Of a stretch of DNA of 64,000 nt, positions 51,270 through 60,394 are shown piece after piece. Origin of the DNA: Fertoeibacter niger (lineage in GTDB: Bacteria; Pseudomonadota; Alphaproteobacteria; Rhodobacterales; Rhodobacteraceae); contig NZ_WHUT02000001.1 in NCBI RefSeq assembly GCF_009380135.2, forward strand, positions 186,001-250,000, given 5' to 3'. The first letter of the stretch is position 1. Each line of letters begins with the position of its first letter. A program made the translations under genes and the position numbers. The notes beneath the pieces were generated by a model. It saw only the letters and a program-made list of their open reading frames with translations, was not told the DNA's origin and ran no database searches.

Positions 51270-54200
51270 CAGTGCAAGGTCCCTTTGTCGGTCTGATCAC
51301 TGTCGGTGCTCCGCGACGGGGGCGCAAACAGGTTCACGATTCTCATGAGTTGGTCGATGTCGTCAGGTTTGTCGAAAACACCCTCGGGGCCGTCCGCATC
51401 CACCACGGTGAAGGGCTGGTCATAGAGCTTGTCGATGGTGATGAAGCCGAACTTGACGATGTGGTTTTGCAGCATGCCGAGGAACCGGGTCTGTTTGGCC
51501 GTCAGCTCTGGATGGCTGAGCACGAATGCCGAAAAGCGATCCCGCACCATCTCGGCGTCCAGCCCCACCATCGAACGGATAGCGATGTCCAGCGGCAGGG
51601 TGGTGGTGGCAAAGAACTCCTCCAGGGCCTCGCGGCCCACGTTGGGGTTTTGGGTCAGCACCAACGAGATGATGGCGTTCAGGTCTTCGGGCGTGACCGG
51701 CTCGCCATTGCGGATTTTCACCAGCGTGGGGTTGGTATCGAAATGCTTCCGCAGTTCAGCTTCAACTAGGGACTTATACGCGGCCATGTCCACGGTCCGC
51801 AGGCTGGCACTGCGACGGTTGGTCTGCACCAGGGACTGGTCCTCGGTCACGTCGATGATCTTGGGGCCGATGCCGGGGCCCGTGGTGGGCTCACGGTAGT
51901 GGATGATCTCCCGCAGGGGTATGCGGACCTCTTCCAGAGCGACCACTGTAAGGCCATCCCAGAATGCCAGTGACTTCACCCGCTTGATCACCTCAGCCCG
52001 CTCACGCACCGGGTTCAGGTGCATCTGGAGACGGTCGAGCCGTTCCATGAACTCGATGCGGAGATCGGCGACATCGGCGGATGCCATGATCGCAGCCGTC
52101 TGCAACCGGCAGATTAGGAGGTCAAATGCATGGGCCTCGGTCGCACCACGTATGTTCCGCCACTGCATTAGGGGTGCGATGGTGGTTCTCAGCACGTTGA
52201 CCGTGTTGGGGTCAAACCGCCGCAGGTTTTCCATTGCCCCGAGAGAACGCTTCTCCCGCCACCTTTCCCGGACAGCAATTGATTCCTCAGGCAGGGCCTG
52301 GATGTCTGCCGCGATGAGACCGATCACGATGTCGAATGCAGGGATGTCGCTCTGACGCAAGGCTCTCTCGGCCAATGCCACCCGCTGTTCGAACAGCAGT
52401 TGCAGCAACGCTTTCGAAAGCTGCGGCTCAGCGGGCTGGAAGCCGTCCTCGAACCGCTGGAAATTGCCCCAGTGATCGAAGATGCGAAAAATCTTCTTGT
52501 CGCGACCCGGGCCGAACAGATCGGGACACAGACGTGTGCCACGACCCACCATCTGCCAGAACTTCACGGGTGACCTGACTGGCTTGGCGAAGACCAGGTT
52601 GACGATCTCCGGCACGTCGATTCCGGTATCAAGCATATCGACACTGATCGCCACAGTAAGCTCATTGGTGTTGCTTTTCAGATCGTCGATCAGTTGCTCG
52701 GCCCGAGGGTCGTAGTTGTCGATCACCCGGCAGAACTTCCCCCCATATTGGGGATACATCTCGTCGAAGAGACTGCTCATCAACATGGCGTGGACATGGT
52801 TACGTGCGAAGATGATCGTCTTGCCAATGGTCTGTCCCGATCCATCCCGGACGCCGTTTTCCATCAGGTTACGAATGATCGCCCTGTTGGTGTCCCGGTT
52901 GAAGATCGCTTGGTCGATCTGGTCCGACGTGAAGTCGTAGAGGTTCGGGTCTTCACCCTGGGCTTCCAGTTCGTCGATCTGCTCCGGTGTCAGGCCGTCA
53001 AGGCGTATGCCGTCACGCAAGAACTGGGTCGTGTGCTCGAACACCTCGAAGGGTGTCAGATAAGGTGGTTCGGATGTAACGGCCTGCTCCAGGTCGTAGT
53101 TGAACGTCGGAAGTTGGCCTTCGCAGTTGAATAGCCCGAAGGTGCTACGGGTCACAAAGTTCACCGGTGTTGCAGTCAGCCCGATCTGGAGACTGTCGAA
53201 GTAGTGAAAAAGGTCACCGTATACATTGTATATCGACCGATGCGATTCATCCGCGATGATCAGGTCAAAGAAGCCCACATCAAATGACTGATAGACCTTC
53301 AACATCGCGGGATAGGTGGCGATGAAAATCCGTTCGGTGGACTCGCCGCTGGCACGAGAGTTCACGATCCTGATTGGTTCCGACTCAAGGTATTCGGTGA
53401 ATGCATTTTTGGCCTGTTTACGCAATTCCTTGCGGTCACACAGAAACAGAACCCTCTTGGCCCAACCCGCCCGGATGAGCAGTTCGGCCAGCGCAATTGC
53501 AACCCGGGTTTTCCCCGTGCCGGTCGCTTGGACGATAAGAGCCTTACGATGGCGATCCGTGAACCGTTCCGACACAGCCTTGATCGCTTCAATCTGATAA
53601 AGCCGGTTCACAATCCGCGCTTGAGGAACCAGTGTGGCAAGGTCCTTGCGGTTCTTTCGCTGGAACTTGACCAGATACTGTAAACTGTCCTTGGAATAAT
53701 ACCCAAAGACCTTCCTGGGCGGATAACCACCGGCATCGTCCCAAAGCCAGAGGTCATAGCCATTGGTGTAGAAGATCACAGGGCGTTGGCCGGTTTGAAG
53801 CTCCAATGCATCGGCATATAGCTGAGCCTGCTTCCGGCCACGCTCAGGGTCCGCCGCAGTTTTCTTGGCTTCAACGACCGCAAGGGGGGAACCGTCTGCG
53901 TCAAAGAGAACGTAGTCCACAAAGCCTTTGCCGGTCGCCGTCGGCTGACCCAGGACCTCATATTCTTTGGCCACCTGGTCAGTCGATTTCGTCCCAGCGG
54001 CCACGTTCCACCCCGCCGAGGCGATCATGGAATCGATGATCCGCGCCCGGGTTGTCGCTTCGTCGAACTTGAGGATGTCAGCGGAATCCGCACCCGATTT
54101 GGCAATCGCCTGGAGTTGAAGCTCCGAGAGCTTCTTGTCCGACGACTCGACCTGCTGACGTGCCTGCTCAAGTTCTGCCAACAAAAGGTCCATCTGGGCC

Positions 54201-54691
54201 TTCTGTGCTGCCAGTTGGTCCAGCACACGCTTCGTCTCAGCGGCAATGGTATTTGGCGACTGACCGCCAGCAGGCCGAACCGGCTTGGTGAACTGGGGTA
54301 GAGTCTTGACATCGGCTTTCTTGAAGTTGACCGCCAGCCACCGACCCAGGTCGAACGCCTCCCGTAGCAGCCAGAGGGCCTTATCGGTCGAGGCACCTTC
54401 CCCATGTGCTGCTTTGTTACCCTCAACACGAATGGCGTGAAGCTTATCGCGGACGACTTTTGGGGTGACCGAGCAGAAGGTGCCATCTTCGAGCAGATCG
54501 ATCTGCGTTGCACGGATCGGTTTTGGCAGTTGCAGGTCTCGGTAGATGTCCTTGACCAGGTTCTCAGCAAAGAGCCGAAGGTTGAACATGGCACTGGTCG
54601 GGTCTGTATAAGCGTATGCTTCTGCAAACCCACCCAGCCCGGGGAGTTCAGGCCAATGCTGCCGAAGAAACTCGAAGTTCATCGAGATCAT
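51269..54691 (-). CDS. hsdR: Type I restriction endonuclease subunit (HsdR)
   Basis: The 1140-residue motor-nuclease starts with a DUF4145/HEPN-like domain (residues about 1-125, including [11 protein letters not shown]) and a coiled-coil. The PD-(D/E)xK nuclease is at about 255-290 ([20 protein letters not shown], with Asp and E-A-K). The superfamily 2 translocase follows: Walker [19 protein letters not shown] (about 390), DESH box ([10 protein letters not shown], about 483), TATPVNF, and later [39 protein letters not shown]. This matches EcoEI-type HsdR. It overlaps the upstream WYL gene by 4 bases. Confidence 0.96.
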   Translation of the reverse strand: MISMNFEFLRQHWPELPGLGGFAEAYAYTDPTSAMFNLRLFAENLVKDIYRDLQLPKPIRATQIDLLEDGTFCSVTPKVVRDKLHAIRVEGNKAAHGEGASTDKALWLLREAFDLGRWLAVNFKKADVKTLPQFTKPVRPAGGQSPNTIAAETKRVLDQLAAQKAQMDLLLAELEQARQQVESSDKKLSELQLQAIAKSGADSADILKFDEATTRARIIDSMIASAGWNVAAGTKSTDQVAKEYEVLGQPTATGKGFVDYVLFDADGSPLAVVEAKKTAADPERGRKQAQLYADALELQTGQRPVIFYTNGYDLWLWDDAGGYPPRKVFGYYSKDSLQYLVKFQRKNRKDLATLVPQARIVNRLYQIEAIKAVSERFTDRHRKALIVQATGTGKTRVAIALAELLIRAGWAKRVLFLCDRKELRKQAKNAFTEYLESEPIRIVNSRASGESTERIFIATYPAMLKVYQSFDVGFFDLIIADESHRSIYNVYGDLFHYFDSLQIGLTATPVNFVTRSTFGLFNCEGQLPTFNYDLEQAVTSEPPYLTPFEVFEHTTQFLRDGIRLDGLTPEQIDELEAQGEDPNLYDFTSDQIDQAIFNRDTNRAIIRNLMENGVRDGSGQTIGKTIIFARNHVHAMLMSSLFDEMYPQYGGKFCRVIDNYDPRAEQLIDDLKSNTNELTVAISVDMLDTGIDVPEIVNLVFAKPVRSPVKFWQMVGRGTRLCPDLFGPGRDKKIFRIFDHWGNFQRFEDGFQPAEPQLSKALLQLLFEQRVALAERALRQSDIPAFDIVIGLIAADIQALPEESIAVRERWREKRSLGAMENLRRFDPNTVNVLRTTIAPLMQWRNIRGATEAHAFDLLICRLQTAAIMASADVADLRIEFMERLDRLQMHLNPVRERAEVIKRVKSLAFWDGLTVVALEEVRIPLREIIHYREPTTGPGIGPKIIDVTEDQSLVQTNRRSASLRTVDMAAYKSLVEAELRKHFDTNPTLVKIRNGEPVTPEDLNAIISLVLTQNPNVGREALEEFFATTTLPLDIAIRSMVGLDAEMVRDRFSAFVLSHPELTAKQTRFLGMLQNHIVKFGFITIDKLYDQPFTVVDADGPEGVFDKPDDIDQLMRIVNLFAPPSRSTDSDQTDKGTLH

Positions 54692-55560
54692 TTCATCGCC
54701 CCCGCTAGTGCAGCGATGAAGTCATCGCGGTTCTTCACGACCAACGGGGACTCGTGCGGTTCGTCCAACCACGGTGCCGCGTCCAACCGCAAACGCTTGT
54801 TGAAATAATACAACATAGCCCGCCGGACGCTGATCGTCAGAATGCCATCGATCATCCCGTATTCACCGGTGATGATTTGTTGCTGTTGCTCCGACAGCAG
54901 TGGGTTCGGAACGAGCACTACCTGGAAAAGCGAGTTCCACGTTTCATCCAGACTTGGGGTCGCACCCGCGATATCGACGTGCCGGGTGTCCAAACACCGT
55001 GAAACGATGAAGTCCTTGAACTTCTCGGACGTGTGGCAGAACGCCCGGACGTGCCAACGCAAACCGTCGTGACCGAACGCATGCGGTGTGATTCGCCGCC
55101 ACATCGCGTCCGGCCTGTTGGTGCTCATTGAGACGTATTTGATCTCGACCGAGCGGCCCTCCGACACGCACTGTGCAATGGGCTGGAGCACGTATGGATC
55201 GATTTTGCGGTGCGGAAACGGCAAGCCTTCCGCGATGGGCTGGCGTTCTATCGCCCCGTCGGCAGGATTGCTGTCTATGGCCTGACCGACTGACGCCCGC
55301 AGGAACTCATCAGAATCCAGCGTGATGAACCCGGCCTTGAACCCAGCGGAACGGAAATATCGCCTTTTGCTAGGATCATAGGTGAGGTTTTCGGGGTGAA
55401 GTGCCTGATAGGCCGCAAGGTCCTTCGATGCCTGTGGCACAGACAAGCCAAAGTGCGATGTCAGATCACTACGGTTCAGACCGCCGCACCAGAACGCCTG
55501 ATGTTCGATGAACTGGAACCGCTGTTCCGCCGCCCACTTGATGTCCTTCACGGTCTCCAT
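54688..55560 (-). CDS. WYL-domain transcriptional regulator (BrxR/CapW-like)
   Basis: The 290-residue protein has an N-terminal winged helix (KWAAEQRFQFIEHQAFWCGGLNRSDLTSHFGLSVPQASKDLAAYQAL). The central WYL domain reads EIKYVSMSTNRPDAMWRRITPHAFGHDGLRWHVRAFCHTSEKFKDFIVSRCLD, and a WCX-like dimerisation tail ends the protein. Regulators with this three-part build (BrxR, CapW) repress defence operons and are released by a nucleic-acid or nucleotide signal. It is the first gene of the minus-strand defence operon and has a palindrome just upstream (55571-55597), so it likely controls itself and the genes below. Confidence 0.85.
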   Translation of the reverse strand: METVKDIKWAAEQRFQFIEHQAFWCGGLNRSDLTSHFGLSVPQASKDLAAYQALHPENLTYDPSKRRYFRSAGFKAGFITLDSDEFLRASVGQAIDSNPADGAIERQPIAEGLPFPHRKIDPYVLQPIAQCVSEGRSVEIKYVSMSTNRPDAMWRRITPHAFGHDGLRWHVRAFCHTSEKFKDFIVSRCLDTRHVDIAGATPSLDETWNSLFQVVLVPNPLLSEQQQQIITGEYGMIDGILTISVRRAMLYYFNKRLRLDAAPWLDEPHESPLVVKNRDDFIAALAGAMK

Positions 55561-55570
55561 CGCCGACTCA

Positions 55571-55597
55571 CTATTCGAATACTTTTAATACGAATAG
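55571..55597. promoter_or_regulatory. Palindromic operator upstream of the WYL regulator and defence operon
   Basis: CTATTCG (55571-55577) and CGAATAG (55591-55597) form a 7-bp-arm inverted repeat around a 13-base AT-rich spacer. It starts 11 bases upstream of the WYL start codon, within an AT-rich promoter-like stretch. This is the placement expected for an autoregulatory BrxR/CapW-type operator. Confidence 0.65.
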
Positions 55598-55705
55598 AAA
55601 ATATTCTTACGTGCGTCAAGATGGACCACATCTCAGGCACAAGAAATCGTTCAGAGCCTCATCAGGCCGAACGAGTTTCTCTCAGGCGATGGCGAAAAAG
55701 GTGCA

Positions 55706-57445
55706 TCACTTGGAAAGCTTGGGCTTCTTCCGCCGACGGGCCCGAGCCTTCCATTCTCCACCCTCCAGGATTTCCGCAGCCCGTTGTGCAAGTCCCTCGA
55801 TATCGAGGGGGGCGAAGCTGATCTTGTCGTGAACCATCTCTTTCAACAGGCCAGGATCGTGACGCATGTGGATCAGGTAGTTTTCCACAGCAGCCTCGTT
55901 TTCCAGGTAGTGACCCATCGACAGCTTCTTGTGGTCGGAGTCAACTTTCGTCACGCATGACATGGCGAAGGTGTGACGGAGGCTGTGCAGCACGATCAAC
56001 GGGTTCGTCACCCCAGCACGGTCTCGAAGATATTCAGTGAACCGTTGAGACAGCTTATCCGCTCGTCGTTCCCCATTCTGGTGTGGGATATCTTTGAACA
56101 GATGAACGGAGCCCAAATCCCTCGCAAGCTCCACAAAAGCAGGGAATCCGATGTCCATGATCTGTGACACCAGGGGGGCTACGCGATCAGACGACCACGT
56201 TTTGATACGTTTTCCCGTTCCGAGGACATCTTCTTCCCAGTCATCATGTTCATCGGTAGCTATCGACGTCGTCAGCTTGAGATATGGGGTAGGGGCGTTC
56301 AGCACGACATCTGCCACATGAAGTTGGGCGATCTCGTTCCGTCGTGCGCCCGTGAAATAGAGTAGCAGGGGAACCCAGAACTCCGATGGCCGATAACTGT
56401 TGTAGGTTTCTGGGTTGAATGCTTTCAGAAGGTCATCTTGGCTAAACGGCAGGCGAACGGGTGCATGTGAGCGTTTTCCGCTACCGGTGAAGCCGATGAA
56501 TGGATTTGTCCAAGAATTGAGATCATCGACGAAATCATCATGTTTCGCCACCTGATCCAACACGGATTTCAAGCCACCCACCAACTTGGCGACGGTATCC
56601 TTGGCCAAGACAGGGTGCTTGTTCTCTCGTGCCCAATCAACCTGATCCTGTAGTGGCAACTGACGGATTTCGTTCGGTGGGCGCTTCGGAAGCTGCCGAA
56701 GTAGGTCTCGGAAACCCTTGGCATGTGTTCGGCTTATGCGGTTCACATCGAGATCACCGAACAGTTCGATGAATCGATCAACAGCAACTTGAAACTCCTC
56801 GACGCTTCCCGCCGTGATGGGCTTGTCAGCATCCGATCTTGTCCGTTCCGACGTGAACCTTTCGAAAGCCTTCGAAAGTCGCCGCTCACTGGTCTTCGGA
56901 ACGCGACCCAGAGACTTGAACAATGGACTTCCAATGATCTCCGGATTGGATTCCGCATATTCGTCTTGGCACAGGCTAACGAGCTTATCCCAGTCGGGGG
57001 AAGGTATGGAAATCTGGATGCCGCGTTCTTCAACGAACTGTCGGACGAGCCCAGCCAACTGCTCCTTCGTCCGTAGGATCGGTTCTACGATCTCATCCCC
57101 GATAGGCTTTCCCATGGCTTGAAACGCATCCGGGAAACGTGACCCGAACACTGCCTCGGGCATGGTGAACTGAACCCTTTCCTCATACCAAAGTGACCAG
57201 AGGACCGCGTGGTCTTCCAGGTCTTCGTCGGTGATCCGCTGGTAGGTTCCGTTGCGGGCAGCTTCGATGATCTTGTCAGTTTCTACCAGCTTGACCCTAA
57301 GCCTGCGCTCAGCCTCGGACTGGCTGTCCGTGCCCAGAGATGATCGCCACGACTCGAACCCGATGATCGGCACCAGTTCCGTGGGGACTCGGCGGACAAA
57401 CTGCCAGGACTTACCACGCCGACTCATATACTTCGGAAGGGTCAA
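55706..57445 (-). CDS. Tyrosine integrase of the island
   Basis: The 579-residue protein begins with a DUF6538-like N-terminal domain (MTLPKYMSRRGKSWQFVRRVPTELVPIIGFESWRSSLGTDSQSEAERRL) and has a core-binding domain near residues 190-300. The catalytic domain has Arg in YFTGARRNEIAQLH (about 367), the box HSLRHTFAM (His487-Arg490) and a Tyr nucleophile in AAVENYLIHM (about residue 523). It would catalyse excision and insertion at the 21-bp att sites. It reads away from the tRNA gene, which starts about 120 bases to its right. Confidence 0.95.
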   Translation of the reverse strand: MTLPKYMSRRGKSWQFVRRVPTELVPIIGFESWRSSLGTDSQSEAERRLRVKLVETDKIIEAARNGTYQRITDEDLEDHAVLWSLWYEERVQFTMPEAVFGSRFPDAFQAMGKPIGDEIVEPILRTKEQLAGLVRQFVEERGIQISIPSPDWDKLVSLCQDEYAESNPEIIGSPLFKSLGRVPKTSERRLSKAFERFTSERTRSDADKPITAGSVEEFQVAVDRFIELFGDLDVNRISRTHAKGFRDLLRQLPKRPPNEIRQLPLQDQVDWARENKHPVLAKDTVAKLVGGLKSVLDQVAKHDDFVDDLNSWTNPFIGFTGSGKRSHAPVRLPFSQDDLLKAFNPETYNSYRPSEFWVPLLLYFTGARRNEIAQLHVADVVLNAPTPYLKLTTSIATDEHDDWEEDVLGTGKRIKTWSSDRVAPLVSQIMDIGFPAFVELARDLGSVHLFKDIPHQNGERRADKLSQRFTEYLRDRAGVTNPLIVLHSLRHTFAMSCVTKVDSDHKKLSMGHYLENEAAVENYLIHMRHDPGLLKEMVHDKISFAPLDIEGLAQRAAEILEGGEWKARARRRKKPKLSK

Positions 57446-57560
57446 TGTATCACGTCCCGTGTCACAGTTTGTATCACACCCCGAAAGGGAAGGGTCTGAA
57501 AAGACCCTTGAAAAACAGTAACATGCTGAAAGTGTTATGGGAAGGGGAACCGCAAAAGCG

Positions 57561-57581
57561 GTTTGGTAGGCCCGGAGGGAC
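57561..57581. repeat. att site, right end of the island (within the tRNA 3' end)
   Basis: 21 bp identical to 31455-31475. It covers the T-stem/acceptor 3' part and CCA end of the tRNA plus three flanking bases, so insertion leaves the tRNA intact. Confidence 0.93.
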
Positions 57582-57639
57582 TCGAACCCCCAACCAAGGC
57601 GTTATGAGCGCCCTGCTCTGACCGTTGAGCTACAGGCCC
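57564..57639 (-). tRNA. tRNA with CAU anticodon, probably tRNA-Ile2
   Basis: On the minus strand the 76-nt sequence starts GGGCCTGTAGCTCAACGG and ends CCGGGCCTACCA with an encoded CCA. The anticodon loop reads CTCATAA, that is CAU, within a GGGCG/CGCC-type stem. The variable and anticodon region (GAGCAGGGCG...CGCCTTGG) resembles bacterial tRNA-Ile2 (lysidine-modified CAU reading AUA) more than elongator tRNA-Met. Automated tools may label it Met. It is the integration target of the island. Confidence 0.9.
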
Positions 57640-57771
57640 GGTCCCGTTCTGCGTAAGGGCTTGTGTTGCGGGGGTCAAGTGGTGGGGCATGTCCCGCAGG
57701 GCTTCGCGTTGCGCGCGGGGCGGGGATCGTCTATGCGGGCGCAGGATCGGGGCAGGCTTCGGGGGCCGGAC

Positions 57772-58818
57772 ATGACGACGACGCACAACGGGCTGACCTA
57801 TGCGGATGCGGGGGTTGATATCGACGCGGGCAATGCGCTGGTCGAGCGGATCAAGCCTGCCGCCAAGCGCACCAACCGGCCTGGCACGCTGTCGGGTTTG
57901 GGCGGCTTTGGCGCGCTGTTTGACCTGAAAGCGGCGGGCTATAGCGACCCGGTGCTGGTGGCGGCCACCGACGGCGTGGGCACCAAGCTGCGCATCGCCA
58001 TCGACACTGGCGAGGTGGACACGATCGGCATTGATCTGGTGGCGATGTGCGTCAACGATCTGGTCTGCCAGGGGGCAGAGCCGCTGTTCTTTCTCGACTA
58101 TTTCGCTACCGGCAAGCTGGATGTCGATCAGGCCGCGCGCATCATCGAGGGGATCGCCGAAGGCTGTCGCGCCTCGGGCTGCGCGCTGATCGGCGGCGAG
58201 ACGGCGGAAATGCCGGGCATGTATCACAAAGGCGACTTCGATCTGGCGGGTTTTGCCGTGGGCGCGATGGAGCGGGGGGCCGATCTGCCTGCGGGTGTGG
58301 CCGAGGGCGATGTGCTGCTGGGGCTGGCCTCTGACGGGGTGCATTCCAACGGCTATTCCTTTGTGCGCAAGGTGGTGGAGATCTCGGGCCTCGGCTGGGA
58401 TGCGCCTGCGCCTTTTGCCGATGCGCCGCTGGGCCGGGCGCTGCTGACCCCCACGCGGCTTTACGTGACGCAGGCGCTGGCCGCGGTGCGGGCGGGCGGT
58501 GTGCATGCGCTGGCGCATATCACCGGGGGCGGGCTGACGGAAAACCTGCCGCGTGTGCTGCCCGAGGGGTTGGGGGCCACGATTGACCTGAATGCATGGC
58601 CGCTGCCGCCGGTGTTTCGCTGGCTGGCCGATACCGCTGGCATGGCCCAGCCCGAGCTGCTGAAAACCTTCAACTGTGGCATCGGGATGATCGCCGTGGT
58701 GGCGGCTGACCGGGCCGAGGCTTTGGCCGCCCTGCTGCGCGAACAGGGCGAAACCGTGGTTGCGATGGGCCATGTGACGGCGGGGCAGGGTGTGGCCTAT
58801 ACGGGCCGTCTGCTGTGA
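57772..58818 (+). CDS. purM: Phosphoribosylformylglycinamidine cyclo-ligase (AIR synthetase)
   Basis: PurM closes the imidazole ring of AIR in purine synthesis. The sequence [27 protein letters not shown] is the conserved start, followed by [25 protein letters not shown] and [32 protein letters not shown]. The Gly-rich [11 protein letters not shown] and [18 protein letters not shown] motifs are also present. Its 348 residues are standard. The ATG at 57772 was chosen over an open frame beginning near the tRNA. The stop overlaps the purN start (ATGA). Confidence 0.97.
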   Translation: MTTTHNGLTYADAGVDIDAGNALVERIKPAAKRTNRPGTLSGLGGFGALFDLKAAGYSDPVLVAATDGVGTKLRIAIDTGEVDTIGIDLVAMCVNDLVCQGAEPLFFLDYFATGKLDVDQAARIIEGIAEGCRASGCALIGGETAEMPGMYHKGDFDLAGFAVGAMERGADLPAGVAEGDVLLGLASDGVHSNGYSFVRKVVEISGLGWDAPAPFADAPLGRALLTPTRLYVTQALAAVRAGGVHALAHITGGGLTENLPRVLPEGLGATIDLNAWPLPPVFRWLADTAGMAQPELLKTFNCGIGMIAVVAADRAEALAALLREQGETVVAMGHVTAGQGVAYTGRLL

Positions 58819-59402
58819 AACGGGTGGCCATCCTGATTTCGGGGGGTGGCTCCAACATGCTGGCTTTGGTGGCCAGCATGACCGGCGACCATCCGGCGCG
58901 GCCGGTTCTGGTGGCGTCGAACGATCCGGCGGCCATGGGGCTGGCGCGGGCTCAGGGCTTGGGCATCGCCACGGCGGCGGTGGATCACCGGCCCTTCAAG
59001 GGCGACCGCGTGGCGTTCGAGGCGGCGTTGCTGGAGCCTGTGCTGGCGGCGGAGCCCGACATCCTGTGTCTGGCCGGGTTCATGCGGGTGTTGACCCCCG
59101 GTTTCGTCGCGCGGTTCGAGGGGCGGATGCTGAACATCCACCCGTCGCTTTTGCCGAAATACCCCGGGCTGCACACCCATCAGCGCGCGCTGGATGCGGG
59201 CGATGCCGAGGCGGGCTGCACCGTGCATCAGGTGACGGCGGTGCTGGATGATGGCCCCATGCTGGGGCAGGCCCGCGTGCCCGTGCTGCCGGGCGACACG
59301 GCAGATGCGCTGTCGCAGCGGGTGTTGATGCAGGAACACCGGCTGTATCCGGCCTGCCTGCGCAGGTTTGCGGATGGTCAGGCAGCGCCGCTGTTTCTGT
59401 AA
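58815..59402 (+). CDS. purN: Phosphoribosylglycinamide formyltransferase
   Basis: PurN transfers formyl from 10-formyl-THF to GAR, the third step of purine synthesis. [17 protein letters not shown] is the phosphate-binding start. [56 protein letters not shown] contains the catalytic Asn-His-Asp set (N in LNIHPS, H of IHPS and a downstream Asp). Length is 195 residues. It overlaps purM by 4 bases, a common purMN arrangement. Its 3' end overlaps the convergent EamA gene by 25 bases. Confidence 0.97.
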   Translation: MKRVAILISGGGSNMLALVASMTGDHPARPVLVASNDPAAMGLARAQGLGIATAAVDHRPFKGDRVAFEAALLEPVLAAEPDILCLAGFMRVLTPGFVARFEGRMLNIHPSLLPKYPGLHTHQRALDAGDAEAGCTVHQVTAVLDDGPMLGQARVPVLPGDTADALSQRVLMQEHRLYPACLRRFADGQAAPLFL

Positions 59403-60295
59403 CGCAGCACCCGCCCGTCGATCACCAGCAGCCCCAGCCCCAGCAGCGCGAAACCGGCATAGGCGCGCAACGGCAAAGCCTCGTCCAGCACCAGCGCGCC
59501 CAGCACGATGGCCACCGGGGCAACAAGCAGCGTGACAAGGCTGAGGTTGCCGGCCCCCGCCATGCCCAGCACGCGGTAATAAAGCAGATAGGCGAAGGCT
59601 GTGGAAACGGCGGCCAGATAGGCCACAGCGCCCCAGGCGGCGGGGCCGTGGTGCAGGGCAGGCGCACCTTCCAGCAGCAGCGCCAGCGGCACGGCCACCA
59701 GTGTCGAACCGGTCAGCATGCCCGCAGCCGCCACTTGCGGCGTCAGCCCGCGCAGCGCCACCCGGGCAAAGGCCCCCGCGCAGGCATAAGACAGCGCCGC
59801 CCCCAGCAGCGCCAGTTGCGCCAGTGAGGTCAGATCCAGCACCAGCAGCGCGGAAGGCCCGATCACCACCACCACCCCGGCAAAGCCGATGCCCACGCCC
59901 GCCAGCCTGCGCCCGGTCAGCCGCTCATCCCGAAACAGGATCGCCGCCACCAGCACACCCAGAATCGCCGTCGATGCGTTGAGAATCGCTGCCAGCCCGG
60001 TGGGAATCACCAGTTGCCCCCAGGTGATCAGAGAAAACGGTATGACGTTGTTCAGCATACCCATGCCCAGAAACGCCGCCCAGACCCGGGCGCTGCGCGG
60101 CACCGTGAGGCCCTTGAGCGCGACCCAGACCCACAGGATCAGGCAGGCCCCCGCCACCCGGGCGGCCACGGTGGTGAACACGCCCAATTCGTCCAGCGCC
60201 AGCCGGTTGGCCAGAAACGACCCGCCCCAGATGAACGCCAGCAGCAGAAGTTCGGCCCAGGCCCGGGGCGAGAGGGATTTTTGTGCAACCATCAT
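59378..60295 (-). CDS. EamA/DMT-family transporter
   Basis: The 305-residue protein has ten predicted membrane helices in two EamA repeats (first LLLLAFIWGGSFLANRLALDELGVFTTVAARV, second YACAGAFARVALRGLTPQVAAAG). It belongs to the drug/metabolite transporter superfamily, whose members export amino acids, nucleosides or similar compounds. The substrate cannot be read from the sequence. ATG 60295 was chosen; the open frame continues 17 codons upstream through a Pro/Arg-rich, unlikely sequence, and ATG 60292 is equally likely. It is convergent with purN. Confidence 0.9.
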   Translation of the reverse strand: MMVAQKSLSPRAWAELLLLAFIWGGSFLANRLALDELGVFTTVAARVAGACLILWVWVALKGLTVPRSARVWAAFLGMGMLNNVIPFSLITWGQLVIPTGLAAILNASTAILGVLVAAILFRDERLTGRRLAGVGIGFAGVVVVIGPSALLVLDLTSLAQLALLGAALSYACAGAFARVALRGLTPQVAAAGMLTGSTLVAVPLALLLEGAPALHHGPAAWGAVAYLAAVSTAFAYLLYYRVLGMAGAGNLSLVTLLVAPVAIVLGALVLDEALPLRAYAGFALLGLGLLVIDGRVLRYRNSGAA

Positions 60296-60349
60296 GGCCC
60301 CGGGGGTATCAGGCCAAAAGCGCCGCCGCGACCCGAAATGCGACAAAAG

Positions 60350-60379
60350 AAAAGGCCCCGCGCGACGGCGGGGCCTTTT
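60350..60379 (-). terminator. Terminator downstream of the FadL-like gene
   Basis: AAAAGGCCCCG and CGGGGCCTTTT form an 11-bp stem around an 8-base loop. Read on the minus strand it ends in T residues, 15 bases after the stop of the outer-membrane protein gene. Confidence 0.85.
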
Positions 60380-60394
60380 GCCGATGTGAAGCGA

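Larger units (their letters stand above)
31455..57581. mobile_element. Integrated genomic island in a CAU tRNA gene, 26.1 kb, satellite-like with defence cargo
   Basis: A 21-bp identical direct repeat marks both ends (31455-31475 and 57561-57581). The right copy is the last 18 bases of a tRNA gene, including CCA, plus three flanking bases. A tyrosine integrase gene (55706-57445) lies next to the tRNA, the usual arrangement. The content (XRE/Cro switch, HNH nuclease, VapE ATPase, serine recombinase, RHH protein, many restriction and defence genes) is foreign to the core genome. No capsid, tail or conjugation genes are present, so it is more like a phage satellite or a simple integrative island than a complete prophage or ICE. 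Confidence 0.93.

Noticed and set aside
31455-57581. Complete prophage or integrative conjugative element
   Set aside because: No capsid, terminase, tail, relaxase or type IV secretion genes are present within the att sites. The island is better described as satellite-like.
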